NCBI GenBank assembly: GCA_030737875.1
Contig: CM060915.1
Coordinates: forward strand, 570,570,577-570,634,576
Reading direction: 5' to 3'
DNA: 64,000 nt
Origin: Allium sativum
Lineage: Eukaryota; Streptophyta; Magnoliopsida; Asparagales; Amaryllidaceae
How positions within the stretch are numbered: the first letter of the stretch is position 1; the number at the start of each line of letters is the position of its first letter. A model generated the notes under the pieces. The model saw only the letters and a program-made list of their open reading frames with translations. It searched no databases and was not told the DNA's origin. Below are positions 10,248-22,545 of this stretch, piece by piece. Both the position numbers and the translations under genes were made by a program.

Positions 10248-13200
10248 ATGGCCGATAACTTTGCTATTCCGGAGGGAGTACACGTACCTGTTTGGTATAG
10301 GAGACTTTTGGAGGCTAGGGCGACCGAAGCCGGCCCCGCAGATGTCCCTCCTCCTCCTCCTCCAGTAGTTAATGTTCCCCCTCCTCCTGTCGCTGAGGTT
10401 CCTCTTCCTCCTCCCCCTCAGCATCCTCAAGCTGACTTCGCAAAGACTTGCAAAGATTTCAAAGCAATGGGTGGCAAGAACTTTCAAGGCACTGAGACTT
10501 TTGTAGAGGCCAGAAATTGGTTGAAAGAGACCGAGGATTTATTTGCTATCTTTGGGTTAGACGAGCAGAGGAAGATCTTGTTGGCGGTTTGGCTTATGAA
10601 GGATGAAGCCGCTTATTGGTGGGAAGTCACCAATGGTACTAGGCCTGTTGAGACTTGGGCCGATTTCAGAGCAAGGTTCGTGCTTAAGTTTCTATCTTCT
10701 GCTGAGGAGAATCTGCAAATGGAGAGGTTCATAACTTTGAAACAAGGAGATATGTCTATCAAAGAATATGTGAACAAGTTCAATCAGTTAGCTCGTTTTG
10801 GCTTGGATATGGTGAATACTCCTCAGAAGAAGGCTCTTCGTTTTGCTAAAGGATTGAATGAGCCGTTGCAGGGATTGGCTATGTCACATATTCCCCATGG
10901 GGCCACGTTTGAGAGCTTGGTTGATATGGCGTTACTTCAGGGAGATGTCAAGAAAGAGATCAAGGTGAATGATACTCAAGCCAAGAAGACTGATTCCCAG
11001 TGGAAAGGAAATCAGGGTAATCCAAGTGGTCAGAACAGTCAAGGCAATCAGAACAAGAACAAGAACAAGAGTCAAGGCAACAAGGGGAACAACAACAAGG
11101 GCAAGAACAACAAGGGGAAATGCCATTATTGCGGTTCAGTTGGGCATCTTATTAAGGATTGTAAGAAGAGGAAAAGGAAGAATGGTGAATGCCTTTTCTG
11201 CGGTGAGACTGGACATTTCAGTAAGGATTGCCCGAAGAAGCAAGGGCAAGGCCAGGGTCAGACTCAGCGTGTTGGACCTTCAGGAGGGCAAGTTCATGCT
11301 CTCAATGTCGCTCCAGTTCCCGATCGAGGTAGTATTTCTGTTGAGAGCCTTGTATATATTTCTGATTTTCCAGTTCGTACCTTGTTTGATTCTGGTGCAT
11401 CGCATAGCTTTATCTCATCTGATCTTGTTGATAGTTTGCACCTTAGTACTAGCTTGGTGGATGATCCCGTCTGTGTCTCAAATCCTATTGGGGGTTCCGC
11501 CCATCTGTCTATGATATGTGGGGATTTGAGGATCTCTATACTGAGTGTAGAGTTCTTGTGTAGTGCTTATGTTCTTGGTTTTAGGGGATACGGATTGATA
11601 TTGGGCATGGATTGGCTGTCCAGATATGGAGCCATTCTTGATTGTGAGCATAGGGTTGTGAGGCTCGTGACTCGCCTCGGAAACACCCTAGAAATTTCTT
11701 GTAATCCGAGAGGTCCCGTCATGTTGTGCTATCTTGAATCACTCGACTCGTCAATGGAAACTCTTCAGTCTGTGAGAGTGGTTCGAGAGTATCCGGATGT
11801 TTTCGATGAAGTTAGGGGGTTGCTCCCTAAGCGAGAGATTGATTTCCGCATTTATCTGGTGAATAATGCAAAGCCGGTTTCTTTGCCCGTTCGGCACATG
11901 GCTCCGCGTGAAAGGCGGGAGCTAAGTAAGCAAGTGAAGGAGTTGCTTGAGAAGAACTTCATTAGACGAAGTATATCTGAATGGGGAGCGCCTGTGGTAT
12001 TTGCTACCAAGGCAGATGGTTCTCTCCGACTTTGTGTTGACTATCGAGAGTTGAATAAGCTGACTAAGAAGAACAGACACCCGTTACCGAGGATTGATGA
12101 TCTCTTTGACCAGCTTGTCGGTTCTTCTGTTTTCTCTCAGCTTGATCTTGCTACTGGATTCCATCAGCTTAGGGTAGCTGAAGATAGTATAGATAAGACT
12201 GCGTTTAGAACTCCAGATGGATTCTTCGAATGGCTTGTCATGCCGTTCGGCTTGACTAATGCACCCGTATATTTCGTGGACTTGATGAGCAGGGTGTTCA
12301 GGGAGTTCTTGAACAAGTTTGTCGTGGTCTTCGTAGATGATATTCTGATCTTCTCTAAGGATGAGGAAGAGCACGCAAGGCATCTCATGGAGGTGATGGA
12401 TACGCTTAGAGCGCATCAGTTGAAGGCCAAGTTCTCCAAGTGTCACTTTTGGAGAAGGGAGGTTAGATTCCTTGGGCATATAGTATCTAAGCAAGGCTTA
12501 GCGGTGGATCCCGCTAAGGTAGTTGCAGTTCAGGATTGGAAGACTCCAAGGAATGCAACCGAAGTGAGAAGTTTTCTAGGTCTTGCAGGCTTTTACCGGA
12601 AGTTCATCAAGGACTTCGCGAAGATTTCCGCTCCTCTCACTAAATTGACGAAGAAGAATTTAGTTTTTGCTTGGAGCATAGAATGCGAGCTTGCTTTTCA
12701 GAAGCTCAAGAGAGCTCTCACATCAGCACCTGTTCTAGCTTTGCCCGATGGAGGGAAGTTATTTACAGTATACACCGATGCATGTGGCACGGGGTTAGGA
12801 GCTGTTCTGATGCAAGAAGGAAGAGTGATATGCTTTGGCGGTAGACAACTCAAAGTGCATGAGAAGAATTATCCCACTCATGACTTAGAGTTGGTAGCAA
12901 TAGTATATGCACTCAAGGCTTGGCGCCATTATCTTCTGGGAGAAAGATTTGAGCTTTATACCGATCACAAGTCATTGAAGTATCTCTTTTCTCAGAAGGA
13001 TCTGAATCTGAGGCAACAAAGATGGATGGAATTCTTGGCGTCCTACGATTTTGAGATAGCTTATACCCCTGGCAAGGGGAATGTGGTAGCAGATGCATTG
13101 AGTAGAAAAAGGTTGACTCTGAGTCCTCTATTCGTTGAGATGAAGAATTTAGAGTATGTGACAACCTTTGATTTATCTTTGGTGATTGAGTCGATGACCG

Positions 13201-14753
13201 GTTCTTTAGCATCTCTGGAACTCAGACCTACCCTTCTTGATCAAGTTGGGGCTTCGCAGAGAGAAGACCCTCAGATAGTTGAGATTATGGATAAGCTGAT
13301 TCGAGGAGAGGCGTCTAGTCATCTCGCTCGATATTCTATTGATGACAAGGGTTGGCTGAGGAGAGATGGAAGGTTATGTGTTCCAATGGTAGAAGATTTA
13401 GTAAGAAAAGTTCTTGAGGAAGCGCATCACTCTAAGTTGACTATACATCCGGGTGGAGATAAGATGTATAAAGATATGAAGCGCATGTTCTTTTGGCCTG
13501 GGATGAAGAAGGATGTGGCAGAGTTTGTCTCTAAATGTATCATTTGCCAGCAAGTTAAGGCCGAGTCGAAGAAGCCCGGTGGGCTATTGCATCCTCTAGA
13601 CGTTCCACTATGGAAGTGGGAGAGTATTTCCATGGATTTTATCGATGGGCTACCAAGGTCAAGGAAAGGGAATACGAGCATTTGGGTTATTGTGGATAGA
13701 CTCACGAAGAGTGCTCATTTCATTCCGGTGAAGAGCAAGAGGACCGCATCTTGGCTAGCGTCTGTATATCTTCGTGAGATTGTGAGACTACATGGAGTCC
13801 CTTCTAGTATAGTCAGTGACCGTGACCCAATCTTTACAAGTCAATTCTGGAATAGCTTGCAAGAAGCTATGGGCACGAGGTTGAATCTAAGTACGGCTTA
13901 TCACCCACAGACGGACGGTCAAACCGAAAGGGTGAATAGGGTACTCGAGGATCTGTTGAGGCTTTGTATTCTGGATTTTGGTGGTACTTGGGAAGACCAT
14001 CTTCCTCTTGTTGAGTTTGCATATAATAACAGTTATCAGGCAAGCATAGGGATGGCACCATTTGAAGCTTTATATGGGAGGCCGTGCAAGTCGCCTACAT
14101 GTTGGTGGGAGACTACAGATGAGCTTATACTTGGGCCTGATATGATCAGAGATACATCCGAGAGGGTCGAGTTGATTCAGAGACGGATGAAAGCGGCCCA
14201 AGACCGACATAAATCCTATGCTGATAAGCGAAGAACTGATTTGGAGTTTGATGTTGGGGATATGGTTTTCGTGAAGGTTTCTCCTTTGCGGAATGTGGTC
14301 TGATTTGGAGCCGTTGGGAAGTTAGCACCAAGGTTTGTTGGACCATTCCCTATTATAGAGAGGATCGGGCAGATGGCTTATAGAGTGGAGTTGCCTGAGA
14401 AGCTTGCCGGAGTACACGATGTTTTTCATGTCTCGCATCTCCGGAAGTGTTTACATGAATCAGCAGAGGTTGTTGAGCCAAGTGTTCTGAAAGATGTGGA
14501 AGTGGAGAAAGAGGCTACTTTGAGGAGAGCTCTGATTCGTATCTTGGGGACGGAGACCAAGAAGCTAAGGAATCGAGAGGTCAAGTTGGTGAAGGTTCAA
14601 TGGGGTGAAGCCGAAGAAGACGCAACTTGGGAAACCGAGGAGAAGATGCGTGGGCTTTATCCGTTCCTTTTTGAGGGTACACTCTCAATCTCTTTTTCTT
14701 TGTTAGCATATCTTTCTCTTTGCTATCCATGTTTATCTAGTTTATCGTGTTAA
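10248..14753 (+). pseudogene. Element A gag-pol polyprotein with one internal stop
   Basis: Single frame from the first ATG after a 199-nt leader. Domains in residue order: proline-rich N-terminus (about 30-60); Gag capsid region (65-245); two CCHC zinc knuckles starting with [14 protein letters not shown] at 292; aspartic protease [12 protein letters not shown] (Asp381); reverse transcriptase with FVDDIL (Asp697-698); RNase H YTDACGTG (Asp844); integrase HHCC zinc finger (His1060, Cys1097 and Cys1100); integrase catalytic triad Asp1130, Asp1191, Glu1227 with D-35-E spacing; then a chromodomain-like C-terminus (about 1430-1480). A TGA at 14301-14303 interrupts the frame after the integrase core; element D has an Arg codon there, so a C-to-T change is likely. 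The same frame continues to 14753. Every catalytic residue I looked for is present. No frameshift separates gag and pol. Confidence 0.93.
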
Positions 14754-15241
14754 TCTTGTCATGAGAACCTTAGGTAGAAACCCTTTGGATGAAACATATG
14801 TTTGAAACATGTTATGCTTGATGTTTGCAAGTGGTTGCAAGTGTTTGCAAGTGGTTACTCGTGGATGCATTATACACATTAGGCACTAGATCGGCTCACA
14901 CACTCCTCATATTGCATATGCATGAGTGTTTATGCTTATTCATGGATGAAAATTTTTGTGTTATCACATGGATGTTGCATATGGATGTATGTTATGTGCA
15001 CACATATAGATGTTATACATTATGTTAGGAATTGCATACATATGGATTCATTTCACTAACATAATTTGCATTGATGATATTTGCATTAGATAAGTACATA
15101 TACACACACCTTTGCATATGTTCATACAACATTTAGAATCTTGTAAGGACAATGATTGCTCGTGGATGATGTTTTGAGTAGATGGATGTTGGATGGTAGG
15201 GTACGTCCTTCCTAACTTGAAGATTTCGGGGATGAAATCCT
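14754..15241 (+). other. Element A 3' non-coding region before PPT
   Basis: No gene. Rich in 'ttgcaagtg' and 'ttgcatat' motifs. Several blocks are shared with the equivalent region of element D (about 59793-60303), including CACTAGATCGGCTCA and GCATATGTTCATACA. It ends with ATTTCGGGGATGAAATCC, the inverted-repeat block commonly found before the PPT of plant chromoviruses. Confidence 0.7.
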
Positions 15242-15256
15242 TTAAGGAGGGGAGAA
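15242..15256 (+). other. Polypurine tract of element A
   Basis: TTAAGGAGGGGAGAA directly before the 3' LTR; primer for plus-strand cDNA synthesis. Confidence 0.85.
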
Positions 15257-18200
15257 TGTAACAACCCGTATTTTCAATAACCTGTTATAACATAAATCGA
15301 GGCAGAATTTAATATATAAATCTGAATCAAGGGAAACGAGCTATGCCATTGCGTTCGTCTCGGAAAAATACGCGAAATAGAGTCCGAGTTTTCGAAAATC
15401 GGAGTCCGTATGACCCGATTAAGGCCCAACGAAGTTTTAGAAAATTTCAAAGTAAAAACAGATTTCAAATTCAAGTTTGAATTTGGAAAATTAGGTCAGA
15501 TTGGGGCAGGCGGGAAAATTCCCGCCAGAGCACCCAAGTCGACAGCCCTGTCGACTTGGGAGTCGACTTGGTTGGACCCAAGTCGACAGCCCTGTCGACT
15601 TGGCTGTCGACTTGGTCCAGCCGGGCAGTTTTGCCTGGTGCACCATTTTGGGGTTGTGTTGAGTATGGGGGCCAGATTCGGTTTTGAGGGCTGAGATTAG
15701 AACTAGGGTTTAATCCTAAGGCTAAAACTAATCCTAATCTCTATAAATAAGGCCCTAACCTAACCCTAAATCATCATTATTCATTCATACAACTAAACTA
15801 TGGCAAAATCATTCCTCTCATGGCCTCCACTCTCTTCATAAATTTCCTAAGTCATTTCTATGAGAGATTTTCCATGCATACAAGTGTTTTCAAGCTTGTA
15901 TGAGCATCATTAGCTTGCATTCAAGTCAAGTTTCTATATTTGCATCATAAAGAAAGAGTTTTGATCATTTTGGCTCAAGGGTTTTTCTATTAGAGCTTGC
16001 ATTTTGGGTCTATTTGATTGCATAAGGGCTTTGTCATATTTTTTGTGCCTTCATAAGCATTGTAAGCCCTTTTCTACTTTCATATTTAAACTCTAAAGTT
16101 AATGAATGATGCAAGTTGTGTTTGATCATTAAGATATGCAAGTTTACTATGATGTGTTATGCAAGTCTATCATGTTATGTATGCAAGTTTGCTATGTTAT
16201 GATATGCAAGTTGCCATGTTATGTTATGCAAGTTTGCTATGTTATGATATGCAAGTTGCCATGTTATGTATGCAAGTTTGGGTTGATCATCTTACTCATG
16301 TTATCATGTTATGCAAGCTTATCTTGGGTTTATGAGCCTAAAGCTTCAAGCTTTATGCTAAAGGTTGCATTTTGGCAACATGTAAGTTATCATATCCCTT
16401 ATGATAACTTGCATGTGAGGCTAAATGCGAACTTATGGCCATTTCTACATGTCATTTATCACCATGTATCACCAATATGCTAAGTTTGGTTTTATGCATG
16501 CTTTTGAGGCCTAAAAATGTAATATGCAAGTATATGAACATATGTACATTTCATATGCCACCATGTTAAACTTGTGGCTTCAACACCTTTATGTCATGAT
16601 TATGCCAAGTTCCCTCTTTCTATCCTTTATGCGCTATTGCGATATATAAGCGATGGGATTGCGTTTGGGGTTGGGTAAACTTAAAAGACAGAAAAACATA
16701 AGCTTGGGAAGTTACCTATTAAGTTAGGTCTACCCTTTGGGAATTTACCTATTAAGTTAGGACTACCCAAATGCTTGAAAACTTATAACATGTTTTGGAA
16801 ACATGATGGACATGACACTTAGAAAATATAAGTGTGACCAACTCGAGGTTGGGTTGAGTTTGTAGCGTAAACCTACCCGGAACCGACCGGCTTAACTAGT
16901 TGCTACAAACAATAGGACCCAATGTGAGAAGTTGGTCATGTTGTACCTTGGACCCGAGGTTAGACCAAGTTGTGGTGTAAAGCTACCCGGACCCGCCCGG
17001 CTTAACTAGTAACCACAACAAGGTCTAATGTGAGAGGTTAAGGCACGTTAATTAATTAATGCCTCATGATTAGGGTTTAAGTCATTGTCCACTTAATACT
17101 TAATCAATGCGGGCTGGGTAGATTAATCAGGGTTAAGTCGTGAACTCATCGTTACACTTAACCAAGTTAATCCATGTTTAGCAAGAGGGTTAAACCGTAC
17201 TTAACCCACTAGAAAATCCTAGCAATGGGGGTCCACTCAAGCAGTAATCCCAAGTTTGTATCATTAAGACCCTAGGGACTAGGCTAGGGAGGGAGCACGA
17301 TTACTGGACTTGAGGTAAGTGACCAAAAACGACGGCAGAGTGGTACGACGGTGTAGTTCCGGGCGGACTATGGTCGTGCACATAGTCCGAAGCCGGGGAA
17401 AACATGCACGGGTACCAGTAGATCGAGACTGTGCACTTATGTTTATGGTGTCCAGGGGTTGACACCCTAGGGCTTGATACACCCGACGGGAGACCCTGCA
17501 CAGTCTGACTACAATTATGTTTGGGCCGTATTGACACCAACACGTGACGAGTTAGGCTTATAGGGAGCCGATCGACTAGACCGTTTGGTTGGACCTCGTA
17601 TTAGGGTCACTTCATGTTATTGTGCCAAAGCTTGTGCCAAGGGATCAATACTTGTTTGTTCAAGTCATGTTAGTTTGCTAGTACACCTGTGGTGCAAAAA
17701 CCTTAAACCTGATTATGCGATGACACCTTAATCTACCTTGTTAGTTAATCATCATGCCAGTATGTAGTTATCCATATGTTCATCTCAGCTTCTCATGTCA
17801 GTTAAGTTTATCAGTTTACATTGATTGTAGTTGGGCTTACTCAGTCTTTTTGACTGACCTGTTTTTCTTTTGCCTCTTTTCTTCCGTTTCCCCCCCCCCC
17901 CCCTCAGGTTCTCAGGGAGGGAATATTGGAGCTTAGCTTGGATTTCTGATCGCTTGCTTGTGGGATTTTAGCTCATGTACGGTTTTGACATGAAGCTAGC
18001 TATGGTTATCACTTATTTTGGGGATAGTACTTATGTATTTCAGTTTTTCAGTAATGTTGTTTTTATCTAGACTTGTGTATTTGGAAAGTTGACATTATGT
18101 TGTACCAGACTTGTTTTGAAATGGTTTGAAATCTTCCGCTGTTTTATCTATGTTATTTACTCTGTTTACATATATACATATGTTCTTGTTCTGCCTTGAT

Positions 18201-18288
18201 ATATCATTATGCATGTTTACCTGATTCAAACGCCCCTCCAAAGTCAGAGTGCTTGCAAGAGCCACCCTGACGGAGGTAGGGTGTTACA
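15257..18288 (+). repeat. Element A 3' LTR
   Basis: Near-identical copy of 7015-10048 (3032 versus 3034 bp). Differences include two G-to-T changes near 17623-17636, a shorter C-run, and single substitutions scattered along its length. It ends TGTTACA at 18288, followed by TATTA. Confidence 0.95.
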
Positions 18289-19110
18289 TATTATGCACCT
18301 TTTTGATTTTATTGCATGCATATATGCAATTATTGCAGTTCTTCCAGCGGATAGATTTAACATAATTTTTCAGTTCATTTTTATTTGCATCCAAATGTGC
18401 AAATTTCTCAAAAAAATGCACACATGTGTGCAACATTTTTATAGGATAAAAAGTAGGGACCTAATTTATAAAAAAAACAAAGTTCTGAAAATTTTTAAAC
18501 CCGCCCCCATTTTATTTTTTCCGCCTTTTTGTATTTTTTTTTTAAATGTGCGTACGTTCATAAAAAAAATATTCTAAAATATGGAAATAATGTCAGGAAT
18601 CTACGGAAATCGAAAAAAAATAGTTGCATACATTTATGCAATTATTACTGATAATTGCATATATGTATGCAACTTTTCTGTAAGCTGTTTTCAGATTAAA
18701 ATCTGAAAATAAACCTGCACAAATGTATGCAAGTATTTGAAATTTTTGCGCACATGTATGCATTTATTTGCATGAATAAAAACCAACGAAGATGTATGTA
18801 GTGAAAAATATGCACGGATGTATGCAGGAAAGTGATATATGTGCATACTATTATGCATTTAACTGGAAATTTCGTTTTTTTTTTCTTTTTTTTTTTTTTA
18901 TTTTTGACGCCTTGTTTGATGATTTTTTGTTCTGAATTTTTTAGCGTTTACATGTTTTATTTAAATACGAATTTACATGATTTTTTATTATTTTTTTTTT
19001 GATGAATTTTCAGAAAATAGGGACCTAATTTACAATAAGTTTATGACCGGGTTTTTTTTTCTATTTTGAAACTATAACAGGGACCTGTAAAAAACGCACC
19101 CTTTATTAAA

Positions 19111-19652
19111 TTCAAACTGAAATTGAAAACACGTTTAAATTTACTAAGCTCACATATTAATTCCAAAAATTATGAATATCTAAACCTGACAATAATTTGA
19201 CATTCCCGATCAAACAAAAGTGATTTTGTCAAAAACGGAGGTCATTTGTAAAATGGCTATTTTTAAGGGCTTTATATATTATTAATATATATATAAATTC
19301 CATAGCGACTATTTTAATTTTTAAGCTGGAAATAACTTTTAATTTATAAAGTAAAATCTCAATTTTTTACATTCGTTAGAAAACTACAGTTCAAAATATT
19401 CCAACGTTTCTTATTTCATCAAATTCTGACTTATATTGAATTCTGTATATTGAATTGAAGTTTAAGACTAAATTTTCAAAGTACCGCGCCATTTCAAGTT
19501 TGTTTTAATTAAATTTAAATTCATACGTTCTAACTTCGAATTAAATAAATTTTAAACTGCTTATTCTCAAAATAAATCATTTAAATTATTTAATTTCCAT
19601 GAAAATCAATTAAAAATAAATTTTAAATTGGTTCCAAAATCTAGGCTGCTAA
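19111..19652 (-). mobile_element. Element E 3' LTR, terminal fragment
   Basis: Continuation of the minus-oriented family C LTR after the nested insertions. On the minus strand it starts with a degraded form of TGTAACGACCCAG and continues colinear with LTR F (51461 onwards), for example the 'gaccagg..tgcaaaatggcc' and 'ccaacaaaagt..tttcg' blocks. AT-rich, no coding sequence. Confidence 0.7.
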
Positions 19653-19668
19653 AATCTCCCCTACTTAA
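19653..19668 (-). other. Polypurine tract of element E
   Basis: On the minus strand TTTTAAGTAGGGGAGA precedes the degraded LTR start. It is almost the same as the PPT of element D (TTTAAGTAGGGGAGAA). It defines the 3' end of E's interior. Confidence 0.65.
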
Positions 19669-21059
19669 AATCTTTGTAATAACCCGGTAATCTGGGCCAA
19701 TTTAAAATTTTTATTTTGGCAATTTTAGCGAATTTTCATTATTTAAAATGGTTTATTTTAAATAATAACGACGAGAAATTTATTTTGCATGGAATTCGAA
19801 CGTATATTTTATATAAATCGTCGTTAGAATATAAATATTTATTTATATATATATAAGGAATTGAAAATGGCGTGGTAGTTCGATAATTCGATTTCAAATT
19901 TCAAATGAATGTACCGGGTGCAAAATAAACCGGATTTTAGTGAAACCAAAAATATTAGAATCTAATTGAGAATATCTTTCCAACGAATCCGAAAAATCGA
20001 AATTTCATGGTGGGAATAAAAAGTTATGCCCAGTTGAAGATTCAGAATAGTCGCAACAGAATTCTGGCCCTTAAAAATAGAAATTTTGCAAATGACCTCG
20101 GTTTTCGACGAAACCACTTTTGTTGGATCCGGGATGCCAGGTTATTGCTAGATTCCAATTTCCATAATTTTTCGAATCAATATGTGAGCGTGGCAAAGGT
20201 AAACGCGTAAACCAGTTTCAGCTGATTTTAATCGACTGGAGATTGGCCATTTTTGAAACGGTTTCAGAATTTGACGAAATTAGTTTTGTTAGGATCGTAT
20301 CGTCGATACGAAGCTAGAAATTATTTTTCGGGAATTTTTAGGGATAGTATGTGGCCCCGGTAAACTGAAATATGCGTTTAAATTGAATATATAAATATTT
20401 GTATTTTAAATTCAACGGAAATTGATCATAACGATCGAATTGGCTCACGGAACATATCCCATTGTGTTCAGAATGGGGGTATTTAGCTAGGGGCGACAGT
20501 CGTTGGGATTCGTTTGGAGTTCGTTACGATGTTGAGTTTTAAAGAAAATTAAACATTAAAATAATAAAATATTATATATATAATCTCCTTCTGGTCAAAC
20601 CCTTCATAATCTCATCCCACAGTCAAAATAGAAATTCGCGCCGCCCCTTTTTCAGACCACGTCGCCTGCGCCTCCACCCCACATCGCACCTCCGTCGAAC
20701 CCCACCACCTCTGACGATTCCCCCCTCCATCTCGACAACGACCACCCCTCCTCTCGAAACCCTGATCGACGTCCTCCCCCAAACCCGAAAACCCATAACC
20801 CTAGCCAGTCGCCCACCTCCACCGGACCTGCCACCACCTCACACCGCCGCCCTCTGTCCCCGCGCCACCTCAGAAGGTCAACCGCCTCCGGCACTCCCCC
20901 TACAGTCCAGCGCCGGCGGATGCACCACCTCCGACGCTTCCAGATCCGAAATCGAACCCTAAAACCCCTCCTCCCTCCTAGCTCAGCGAAGAAAGGTGAT
21001 TTAAAATTAATTAATTTATCATATTAGTTGATGTTGATTTTTAAATCGAACAAAGATGT

Positions 21060-21440
21060 GATTTTTATCAAAACAAAGATAATATTTTTAATCGAATAAA
21101 AATATAATTTTTATATTATAGAAAGAATAAAAATATGATTTTTATATTATTGAAAGAATAAAAATATGATTTTTATTATATATATGTTGAAATAAAAAGG
21201 TGATTTTTATAGCGATAATATAAAAATTCAATCTTTATATATGAAGTAGAAATATAAAAATATAATTTTTATATAGAGTAGCATTATAAAAATATAATCT
21301 TTATAATGAAAACATCATGTTAAAAATGCTATTTTTATCATTTTGAAAGCGTTGTAAAAATATATATGAAGTAGAAATAAAAATATGATTTTTATTTATT
21401 GAATGAAGCAATAAAAATATAATTTTTATTATGAACAGCG
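21060..21440 (+). repeat. Degenerate 'aaaaatatgatttttat' repeats
   Basis: Many imperfect copies of an A-tract/T-tract unit (AAAAATATRATTTTTAT), each a short inverted repeat, spaced 30-50 bp apart inside the solo LTR. Possibly bent or easily melted DNA; no coding role. Confidence 0.6.
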
Positions 21441-22104
21441 TGAAAAGAACTGCATTGGAATTTCAAGCAGGATGTTGACGGTTCAGCAGTTCAACAGTAA
21501 AGCACGGCGGAGTGGAACCCTCTGTGAGAACTTCTCACCTTTTTATTTTGTTTTCTAGTTAAAAATATATACTAGGATGCAGACGGTGTTTAGTAGCACC
21601 CGACACCCGTCGTCCACAGACCATGGACGGCTTGTATGCTTGTTTGTTCGATTTTGATGTGTAGTTGATTGTGTGGTGTGATGTGAAACGAAATAAAATA
21701 TTTTATAGTGGAAAATATTCTATAGTTAAAAATATAATCTTTAACATGTATATAAAATAAATATTTATAAACGAATCAGACGATTTGTTTATATACACTG
21801 ATTTGACTGATATTGATTGGGACGATAAATTTTACACATCGCCCAACTGCACAAATAAAATATGTGTTTGATTGTTTGAAACCCCACATGGGTATTGGGA
21901 TGATATATGACATACACTAATCCCAATAATTAGTTGTATGTCGATCGATTGATTGACAGAGCATTAAATATTTATATTTGATGCTTATACAGTGTAGAAC
22001 ACACTTTGGATGATGGTTGATGATTTATCGTTGCTGTTATATACGTGTGTTGTAGAAAATCCATATAATTGACATTATATGGTAATTGATTGGGCCTCAT
22101 TCCA

Positions 22105-22250
22105 GTTTTGAATAGAAATATTTGAAATAGAAATATTTGAAAGAGAAATATTTGAAATAGAAATATTTGAAAGAGAATATTTGAAATAGAAATATTTGAA
22201 AGAGAAATATTTGAAATAGAATAATTTGAAAATAGAAATATATGAAGCCC
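22105..22250 (+). repeat. 16-bp tandem repeat 'gaaatatttgaaatag'
   Basis: About nine units alternating GAAATATTTGAAATAG and GAAATATTTGAAAGAG inside the solo LTR. Confidence 0.75.
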
Positions 22251-22354
22251 TGTTGATTAGATTGACGCCATTTTGACGTGAACGATATTTATATTGATTT
22301 TATTCATTTTTATTATGAATATAGAAAAGGAAGTGATTTCAAATTCTGATATTT

Positions 22355-22545
22355 TGAAACGAATAGAATTCGAATTAAAATTGAATAGAATTGAATTCGA
22401 ATTAAAATTGAATAGAATAGAATTCGAATTAAAATTGAATAGAATTGAATTCGAATTAAATTTGAACAGAATAGAATTCGAATTAAAATTGAATAGAATT
22501 GAATTCGAATTGAAATTGAATAGAATAGAAATCGAATAGAAATTG
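22355..22545 (+). repeat. 27-bp tandem repeat with EcoRI-like cores
   Basis: About seven copies of a 27-bp unit containing GAATTCGAATTAAAATTGAA. Because 27 is a multiple of three, the array stays open and would encode repeats of NRIEFELKL. No start context or homology supports a protein; treated as non-coding satellite-like sequence in the LTR. Confidence 0.7.

Larger units (their letters stand above)
7015..18288 (+). mobile_element. Element A: complete Ty3/gypsy chromovirus (Tekay/Del-like)
   Basis: Complete 11.27-kb LTR retrotransposon with perfect 5-bp target duplication TATTA (7010-7014 and 18289-18293), LTRs with TG...CA ends, PBS, one gag-pol frame and PPT. The two LTRs (3034 and 3032 bp) differ by roughly a dozen substitutions plus small indels by hand count (about 0.4%), so the insertion is recent. 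It lies inside the Mutator-like element, which lies inside the 3' LTR of element E. Lineage is inferred from the C-terminal chromodomain-like region, domain order and 3-kb LTRs; Tekay/Del is the best fit but was not tested by phylogeny. Confidence 0.95.
6772..19101. mobile_element. Mutator-like DNA transposon/MITE candidate, split by element A
   Basis: Flanked by the 9-bp direct repeat TTTATTAAA (6763-6771 and 19102-19110). Removing the element and one repeat restores an LTR sequence colinear with other family C copies, so this is a true insertion. Without element A it is about 1.05 kb (6772-7014 plus 18294-19101) and has no coding region. A 38-bp inverted repeat with one mismatch (6821-6858 and 19013-19050) lies about 50 bp inside each end; the outermost 50 bp are poorly complementary. 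A 9-bp duplication suits the Mutator superfamily, but no transposase is present and the assignment rests on the duplication. The interior (18294-18860) is full of 'tatgcaa/ttgcata' motifs. Confidence 0.6.

Noticed and set aside
10969..11514. 181-codon second frame overlapping gag of element A
   Set aside because: Shadow of the zinc-knuckle and Lys/Asn-rich gag segment in another frame. Arg/Thr-rich product without a known domain.
20640..20990. Pro/Ser-rich possible gene in the C-rich part of the solo LTR
   Set aside because: Similar CG-rich stretches at 6000-6240 and 52360-52569 occupy the same LTR position but do not share a reading frame.
22294..22539. Open frame encoding repeated NRIEFELKL
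   Set aside because: Product of a 27-bp tandem repeat whose length is divisible by three. No start context and no similarity to known proteins.
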